Shown: in pieces, positions 59,582 through 64,000 of the stretch
Layout of the letters: every line of letters begins with the position of its first letter
Position numbering within the stretch: position 1 is the first letter of the stretch
Assembly: GCA_016794785.1 (NCBI GenBank)
Contig: JAEUHC010000015.1
Coordinates: 372,001-436,000 of the forward strand
Direction: 5' to 3'
DNA length: 64,000 bases
From: Opitutaceae bacterium
GTDB taxonomy: Bacteria; Verrucomicrobiota; Verrucomicrobiia; Opitutales; Opitutaceae
Made by a program: the position numbers and the translations under genes
The notes under the pieces: model-generated
Database searches by the model: none
The model's input: only the letters and a program-made list of their open reading frames with translations
What the model was told of the DNA's origin: nothing

Positions 59582-60940
59582 TCAGCGCCGGAAACCCATC
59601 GGCGGGAAGCCGCCGCCTTTGCCCTTCATGGCTTCCATCTGGCGCATCATCTTTTTGCCGCCGCCGCCCTTCATCATTTTCATCATCTGCTGCATCTGCT
59701 GGAACTGCTTCATCAGCGAGTTCACCTCGACGATCTTCACGCCCGCGCCGTCGGCGATGCGCTTGCGGCGGCTGCCGTTGAGGATGTCGGGCTTGCGGCG
59801 CTCCTGCTTCGTCATCGACTGGATGATGGCTTCGGTGCGCGCCATCTGTTTGTCGGCGCCAGCGGGGAGCTGCATGCCGCTCATGCCGGGAATCATGCCC
59901 ATGATGCTCTGCATCGAGCCCATCTTTTTCACCTGCTGCATCTGCGCGAGGAAGTCCTCGAGGTCGAACTCGGCCTTCTTGAGCTTCTCGGCCATCTTCG
60001 CGGCCTCCTTCTCGTCGATGTTCTCCTGCGCCCTTTCGACGAGGGAAACGACATCGCCCATGCCGAGGATGCGCGAGGCGAGGCGGTCGGGATAAAACGG
60101 CTCGAAGTCCGCCGTCTTTTCGCCGACACCCACGAACTTGATGGGGACGCCGGTGACCGACTTGATCGAAAGCGCCGCGCCGCCGCGCGTGTCGCCGTCG
60201 AGCTTGGTGAGGATGAGGCCGGTGAGCGACAGCGCCTCGTGAAATGCCTTGGCGACGTTGACCGCCTCCTGGCCGAGCGCGCCGTCGGCGACGAGGAGCA
60301 CCTCATCGGGCTGCACGCGCGCGCGGAGTTTCTTCACCTCCTCGATCAGGTCGGTGTCGATCTGCAGGCGGCCGGCGGTGTCGAAGATGATGCAGTCGGC
60401 GCCCGCGGCCTGCGCGGCGCTGAGACCGGCGGCGCCGAGGGCAGGCACATCCTTGGTGGCGCGGTCCGAGTAGAAACCGAGTTCCTCCTGCTTCGCCAAA
60501 ATCTCCAGCTGATCGATGGCGGCAGGGCGGTAGATGTCGGCGCCGACGACGAAGGGGCGGTAGCCGCGCTTCTTGAGGAGCTTGCCGAGCTTGGCGGTCG
60601 AGGTGGTCTTGCCCGAGCCGTGGAGGCCGACCATCAGGATCTTCAGCGGCCGCGTCGCCGCGATATCCGTCGTGCCTTCGCCGAGGAGGGCGACGAGCTC
60701 ATCGTTGATGATTTTGACGACCTGCTGGCCGGGCGCGACGCCCTTGAGGACCTCCTGCCCGACGCACTTGGCCTGCACGCGCTCGATGAACTGGCGCGCG
60801 ACCGTGAAATGCACATCGGCCGCGAGCAAAGCGGTGCGCACCTCAGCGAGGGCGGCCGCCATGTTTTCTTCGGACAGTTTGCCGACGCCGCGGAGGTTGC
60901 GGAGCGCGGAAGAGAGTTTATCGGTGAGCGACTCGAACAT
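59582..60940 (-). CDS. ffh: Signal recognition particle protein Ffh
   Basis: A 452-residue SRP54-type GTPase that binds signal sequences of nascent membrane proteins with 4.5S RNA and docks to FtsY. The N domain starts MFESLTDKLSSALRNLRGVG. The G domain has the P-loop GLHGSGKTTSTAKLGKLLKK, DTAGRL, TKLDGDTRGGAALS and VGVGEKTADFEPF. The C-terminal M domain is Met-rich (MQQMMKMMKGGGGKKMMRQM) with GSRRKRIADGAG for RNA contact. The start was set at ATG 60940; a 4-residue longer form is possible. No 4.5S RNA gene was recognised nearby. Confidence 0.96.
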   Translation of the reverse strand: MFESLTDKLSSALRNLRGVGKLSEENMAAALAEVRTALLAADVHFTVARQFIERVQAKCVGQEVLKGVAPGQQVVKIINDELVALLGEGTTDIAATRPLKILMVGLHGSGKTTSTAKLGKLLKKRGYRPFVVGADIYRPAAIDQLEILAKQEELGFYSDRATKDVPALGAAGLSAAQAAGADCIIFDTAGRLQIDTDLIEEVKKLRARVQPDEVLLVADGALGQEAVNVAKAFHEALSLTGLILTKLDGDTRGGAALSIKSVTGVPIKFVGVGEKTADFEPFYPDRLASRILGMGDVVSLVERAQENIDEKEAAKMAEKLKKAEFDLEDFLAQMQQVKKMGSMQSIMGMIPGMSGMQLPAGADKQMARTEAIIQSMTKQERRKPDILNGSRRKRIADGAGVKIVEVNSLMKQFQQMQQMMKMMKGGGGKKMMRQMEAMKGKGGGFPPMGFRR

Positions 60941-60964
60941 GGGAGCCGACACCGTTGGGGGATT

Positions 60965-61372
60965 TCACGGCGGGAAGCAACAGCGGGGGCAAGGATAACA
61001 CCAGTGAGGGCCCTTATTCGGGAAACCTAGCTTTGTCCTCATTTGTGATTTGAGCCATTCCTTCAAGACTTCGAAAGCTACGCCGCCAATCGGCTTGAGG
61101 ATGCTGTCTTGGGCCATTTTCCAAATGCCTTCGTCGCGCATAGCATCGAGAAAATCGTGGCCGCTCCACGTCATCCGTAGTGGCACAACATCGAAGGGCA
61201 TACCTTGCTCATCATCCATCACCGCACCCTTCACTAATTCCGCTTCAATTAGTCATGCGTAGTGATGGACAACTACATTTTCCTCATATTCGGCTTTTGT
61301 GCGATGCTGTGCCTCTTGGTCGCCTTCGAGCGCAAGCAACAAGAGTCTTATCAAATCCATGTCTCTCTTCAT
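60965..61372 (-). pseudogene. DUF2513 family gene interrupted by an in-frame stop
   Basis: Read from ATG 61372 the frame gives MKRDMDLIRLLLLALEGDQE and on to VVVHHYA, then TGA at 61255-61253, then LIEAELVKGAVMDDEQG and PLRMTWSGHDFLDAMRDEGI. Both halves match the start (MKRDMDL, winged helix) and the core (TWxGHDFLDAxRDxxIW, GGVAFEVLKEWLK) of DUF2513, a small family often found in phage and mobile regions. The frame is otherwise intact over 135 codons, so one nonsense change splits it. The residue lost is probably Leu (HHYALLIEAELV-like). The 3' half could still be translated from GTG 61234. The DNA is AT-richer than its surroundings. It ends 24 bases before ffh. Confidence 0.78.
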
Positions 61373-61388
61373 GTGCGTCGGCTCTGAA

Positions 61389-61601
61389 TTAGAGGTCGTT
61401 TGGCGTGAGGCCTGTGTGTCGCGCTATTCGTGCCAGCATACGCGGGCCGATCTCGTCGCCGTCGTGAAACGCGAAGACGAAGTCAGGCCAACCCTCACGA
61501 GAGAGCACCTTGTGCGAGCCAGTCTGTCGTTTGAGACGCCAGCCGATGCCGAGGAGCGCTGCGAGCACAAGCCTCGCCTTTCGTGCGCCCCACACGCTCA
61601 T
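61389..61601 (-). CDS. hicA: HicA-family toxin
   Basis: A 70-residue mRNA interferase of the HicA family with a double-stranded-RNA-binding-like fold. The catalytic histidine lies in RQTGSHKVLSREGWPDFVFA, and the end GPRMLARIARHTGLTPNDL matches the family's last helix. HicA cleaves mRNA when free and is neutralised by HicB. Its ATG overlaps the hicB stop in an ATGA (61598-61601); antitoxin-first order. Confidence 0.85.
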   Translation of the reverse strand: MSVWGARKARLVLAALLGIGWRLKRQTGSHKVLSREGWPDFVFAFHDGDEIGPRMLARIARHTGLTPNDL

Positions 61602-61798
61602 GCCGCGACGGTGAACACTTGGCTCAGCTCGGGCGCTTTCTCGCCATGATCGATGCGATCGGCGAGCACCCGCAGCACGAGGGCCTCAACCTTGGCGACC
61701 GCCTCTTCCTTGGTCGCGCCGTAGGCCATCGCCCCGGCCAGTGCGGGCACTTCGGCAATCCAGCGTCCATCTTCCTCGCGTTCGACTTCGACTCGCAT
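61598..61798 (-). CDS. hicB: HicB-family antitoxin
   Basis: A 66-residue partially RNase-H-like antitoxin. The start MRVEVEREEDGRWIAEVPAL, AMAYGATKEEAVAKVEALVL and a short tail match short HicB proteins. The C-terminal DNA-binding domain of longer HicB proteins is absent, so autoregulation may differ. I set the start at ATG 61798; the frame continues upstream but those residues look non-coding. It is the first gene of the hicBA operon, divergent from the Lrp-type regulator across 115 bases. Confidence 0.85.
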   Translation of the reverse strand: MRVEVEREEDGRWIAEVPALAGAMAYGATKEEAVAKVEALVLRVLADRIDHGEKAPELSQVFTVAA

Positions 61799-61913
61799 GG
61801 GTGAACCGTGATCGCCGCGCGCTGTGCTCGCAAGCGGCTTCTTCGACTGTCCCGGGGTCCGTTTGTTTTCGTCCTCGTCAAACGCCGCACCTTCCCGGAT
61901 AACCGCCGTCCCT

Positions 61914-62402
61914 ATGAACCCAGTGCTCAAGCTCTTGATCGACGGCGGCAGCCTCACGACCGGCCAGATGGCCCAGGTCGCGGGGTTGAGCGAAGCCGCG
62001 GTGAATCAGCACCTGGATCAGCTCAAGGCGGACAAAGTCTTCCTCGGCTGGCGTCCGGTGCTTGATCTTTCCCGTGAGGCCGCTGCCGGGGCCGCCGTGC
62101 GCGCGGTCATCGAGGTCAAGGTCACGCCGGAGCGCGGCGGCGGGTTCAACCGGTTCGCGGAGCGAATTGCGCGGTTCGACGAGGTCGAGTCGTGCTACCT
62201 CATGTCGGGCAGCTACGACCTCCTCGTGTTTGTGAAGGGCGCGACGCTCCAGAAGGTCGCGGCGTTTGTCTCGGAGAAACTCTCCACGGTCGAGGGCGTG
62301 CTCTCGACCTCCACCCACTTCATGCTGCGTTGCTACAAGGAGCAGGGCTTCCTGCTCGACGGCGGCGAGGCGCCCACCACGCGGCTCAACGTCGCGCCCT
62401 GA
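61914..62402 (+). CDS. Lrp/AsnC-family transcriptional regulator
   Basis: A 162-residue protein. N-terminal helix-turn-helix (LTTGQMAQVAGLSEAAVNQH then LDQLKADKVFLGW) and C-terminal RAM/AsnC effector domain (VRAVIEVKVTPERGGGFNRF, VESCYLMSGSYDLLVFVKGA, EGVLSTSTHFMLRCYKEQG). The effector is usually an amino acid. It lies 20 bases upstream of an aminotransferase, a common pairing, so it probably regulates that gene. The HTH begins only ~14 residues in, slightly shorter than E. coli Lrp. Start ATG 61914. Confidence 0.92.
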   Translation: MNPVLKLLIDGGSLTTGQMAQVAGLSEAAVNQHLDQLKADKVFLGWRPVLDLSREAAAGAAVRAVIEVKVTPERGGGFNRFAERIARFDEVESCYLMSGSYDLLVFVKGATLQKVAAFVSEKLSTVEGVLSTSTHFMLRCYKEQGFLLDGGEAPTTRLNVAP

Positions 62403-62422
62403 GCCCGGAAAGGAACGCAACC

Positions 62423-63604
62423 ATGAGCACCGATCCGAAACGATGGGTGGCGGGACACGTGTCCACGCTCCCGCGAAGCGGCATCCGCGATTTCTTCGAG
62501 CTGGTCGCCAAGATGAAGGGCCAGGACGTGATTTCGCTCGGCGTGGGCGAGCCGGACTTCGTCACGCCGTGGCACGTGCGCGAGGCCGCGATCTACGCGC
62601 TGGAAAAGGGCAAGACCTACTACACTTCGAACCTCGGCATGATCGAGCTGCGCCGGGAAATCTCCACCTACGTCGAGGAGCACTTCGGGGTGAGCTACCG
62701 GCCCGACGATCAGGTGATCGTGACGGTGGGCGTGAGCGAGGCGCTCGATCTGGCGTTTCGCGCTTTCTGCAATCCGGGCGACAAGGTGATGTTTCACCAG
62801 CCGTGCTACGTGAGCTATCACCCGAGCATCACGCTCGTGCACGGCGAGGGCATCGCGGTGCCGACCTACGCCAAGGATAATTTCGCGCTCACCGCCGAGG
62901 CGCTCCGCGCCGCGTGGCAGCCGGGCGCAAAAATCCTCATGCTCAACCTCCCGTGCAATCCCACGGGCGGCACCTGCACGCGCGAGCAGCTGCAAAAGAT
63001 CGCCGACTTTTGCCGTGAGAAGGACCTCCTCGTGCTGAGCGACGAGATTTACTCGGAGCTGACCTTCGAGGGCACGCACACGAGCATCGCGAGTTTCCCC
63101 GGCATGGCGGAGCGCACGATTTTTCTGCACGGGTTCTCGAAGGCGTTTGCGATGACCGGCTGGCGCATCGGCTATGCCTGCGGGCCCGCGGTGCTTATCG
63201 ATGCGATGATGAAGGTGCACCAATACGCCATGATGTGCGCCTCCATCATCGCGCAGGAAGGCGCGCTCGAGGCGCTCAAGCACGGCTGGGAGCACGTGGT
63301 CAAGATGCGCGAGCAATACCACCGCCGCCGCGATCTGATCGTGCGCCGCTTCAACGAAGTCGGCCTCAAGTGCCACCTGCCGCGCGGCAGCTTCTACGCG
63401 TTCCCCGATGTGACGCCGACCGGCATGAGCGAAAAGGATTTCGCCGTGGGCCTCCTGCAACAGCACAAGGTCGCGGTCGTGCCCGGCACGGCCTTTGGCG
63501 AGAATGGCCGCGGCCACGTCCGCGCCTGCTTCGCCACCGCCTACGACCAGATCATCGAGGCGTGCGATCGCGTGGAGCGGTTTGTCCAAGGGAGTAAAAA
63601 ATAA
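62423..63604 (+). CDS. Class I/II pyridoxal-phosphate aminotransferase
   Basis: A 393-residue aspartate-aminotransferase-fold enzyme. Key pieces: VISLGVGEPDFVTPWHVREA, YYTSNLGMIELRREISTYVE, NLPCNPTGGTCTREQL, the Asp-x-x-Tyr segment LLVLSDEIYSELTFEG, the PLP lysine in FLHGFSKAFAMTGWRIGYAC, and the substrate arginine in GHVRACFATAYDQI. It transfers amino groups between amino acids and 2-oxo acids; specificity (aspartate, alanine, aromatic or a PatA-like acceptor) is not readable. A strong AAAGGA site lies 8 bases before ATG 62423. It is probably co-transcribed with the Lrp-type regulator. Confidence 0.93.
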   Translation: MSTDPKRWVAGHVSTLPRSGIRDFFELVAKMKGQDVISLGVGEPDFVTPWHVREAAIYALEKGKTYYTSNLGMIELRREISTYVEEHFGVSYRPDDQVIVTVGVSEALDLAFRAFCNPGDKVMFHQPCYVSYHPSITLVHGEGIAVPTYAKDNFALTAEALRAAWQPGAKILMLNLPCNPTGGTCTREQLQKIADFCREKDLLVLSDEIYSELTFEGTHTSIASFPGMAERTIFLHGFSKAFAMTGWRIGYACGPAVLIDAMMKVHQYAMMCASIIAQEGALEALKHGWEHVVKMREQYHRRRDLIVRRFNEVGLKCHLPRGSFYAFPDVTPTGMSEKDFAVGLLQQHKVAVVPGTAFGENGRGHVRACFATAYDQIIEACDRVERFVQGSKK

Positions 63605-63606
63605 TC

Positions 63607-63673
63607 CTCACGCCACGATCGCAAAGGTCGCAATGGTTTGCCTCCTTTGCGCTCTTCGCGTCCTTTGCGTGAG
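63607..63673. repeat. Imperfect palindromic intergenic repeat
   Basis: CTCACGC (63607-63613) pairs with GCGTGAG (63667-63673), and GCAAAGGTCGCAA-type and CCTTTGCGCTCTTCGCG-type stretches inside are complementary in part. It separates the aminotransferase and der genes, ending 9 bases before the der start. Probably a dispersed non-coding repeat. Confidence 0.6.
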
Positions 63674-63682
63674 ATAATTTTC

Positions 63683-64000
63683 ATGAGTCGAATCGTCGCC
63701 ATCGTCGGCCGGCCCAACGTCGGCAAGAGCCGCCTCTTCAACCGGCTCGCGCGCAAGCGCATCTCGATCGTGCACGATCAGCCGGGCATCACGCGCGACG
63801 TGATCACGGCCGAGATCGCCGACGGCGGCTACACGCTGCTCGACACGGGCGGCCTCGGCTACACGGGCAGCGACACGCCGGCTGCGCTCACCAAGGCTTC
63901 CGAGCAGCAGGTTGATTTCGCCATCGCCTCCGCGGATCTCATCCTCTTCGTGGTGGACGGCCTCGCCGGCCTGTCAGCGCTCGACGAGAAGATCGCGACG
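63683..64000 (+). CDS. der: GTPase Der (EngA), N-terminal fragment
   Basis: The first 106 codons of a ribosome-assembly GTPase; the gene continues beyond the window. The G1 motif is IVAIVGRPNVGKSRLFNRLA, G2 is QPGITRDV, G3 is LLDTGGLG, followed by ADLILFVVDGLAGLSALDEK. Der has two GTPase domains in tandem and a KH-like domain, of which only part of the first is seen here. The variation GKSRLFN (Der often has GKSTLFN) is minor. Another TrmE-Era-EngA GTPase is less likely because of the exact N-terminal position. Confidence 0.92.
   Translation, partial: MSRIVAIVGRPNVGKSRLFNRLARKRISIVHDQPGITRDVITAEIADGGYTLLDTGGLGYTGSDTPAALTKASEQQVDFAIASADLILFVVDGLAGLSALDEKIAT

Noticed and set aside
1..64000. 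CRISPR array, tRNA, rRNA or 4.5S RNA
   Set aside because: No regularly spaced direct repeats and no recognisable RNA gene were seen by eye; a covariance-model search would be needed to exclude small RNAs.

Overview
The window is a GC-rich (roughly two-thirds G+C), densely coded bacterial chromosome segment. The content points to Verrucomicrobiota, most likely family Opitutaceae. The evidence is: TonB-dependent receptors (TBDRs) with the acidic-VV/VR-L-x-x-F-x-V segment after the signal peptide; very large CxxCH 'PVC-type' heme proteins carrying beta-propeller and HEAT-like regions; DUF1080, ThuA and Tat-exported Gfo/Idh/MocA and sugar-isomerase proteins; and a DUF5069 protein. It is chromosomal: it carries rnr, glgA, recR, rpsP-trmD-rplS, cimA, ispA, murJ, ffh and the start of der. 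No rRNA, tRNA or CRISPR was recognised.

Layout. 1-4.0 kb: 3' end of a xanthine dehydrogenase large subunit, then a minus-strand group rnr - DUF5069 - small membrane protein. 4.1-8.4 kb: glgA, photolyase, a lactonase-type beta-propeller. 8.4-11.9 kb: a TBDR divergent from a LacI-type regulator, with palindromes sharing GCTTA half-sites between them. 11.9-19.1 kb: a disulfide oxidoreductase/DJ-1 pair, an epimerase, ybaB-recR, rpsP-trmD-rplS (no rimM) and cimA. 19.3-24.8 kb: a two-component system and a second TBDR. 24.8-31.5 kb: ispA, an fmdB-like gene, two unknown exported or membrane proteins, murJ, an SBF-like transporter, a GNAT and an ExbD.

31.5-59.5 kb is the catabolic and accessory heart. 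It holds a Tat-exported sugar isomerase, a four-CxxCH cytochrome with a PA14-like domain, a third TBDR, an exported nitrilase-fold enzyme translationally coupled to a NamZ/DUF1343 protein, a sodium:solute symporter, two propeller-HEAT-cytochrome proteins (one with a degenerate SGNH domain at its N-terminus), a minus-strand operon of double-DUF1080 lipoprotein - sugar isomerase - Gfo/Idh/MocA oxidoreductase, a second DUF1080 protein and a ThuA protein. Nearly all of these carry export signals. With the TBDRs they look like a periplasmic route that oxidises and cleaves glycosides (probably 3-keto-glycoside chemistry) and passes electrons to c-type cytochromes. That pathway is inference.

59.6-64 kb: ffh, a small lower-GC patch with a DUF2513 pseudogene and a HicB-HicA toxin-antitoxin pair, then an Lrp-type regulator, an aminotransferase and the 5' end of der.

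Several palindromic intergenic repeats are present (7.1, 47.8, 50.65, 53.25, 57.9, 58.7 and 63.6 kb). Only one gene-free stretch exceeds 300 bases (53116-53539); it contains one of these repeats. Two small membrane proteins 48 kb apart (479-943 and 48636-49115) appear to be paralogs of an undescribed family.
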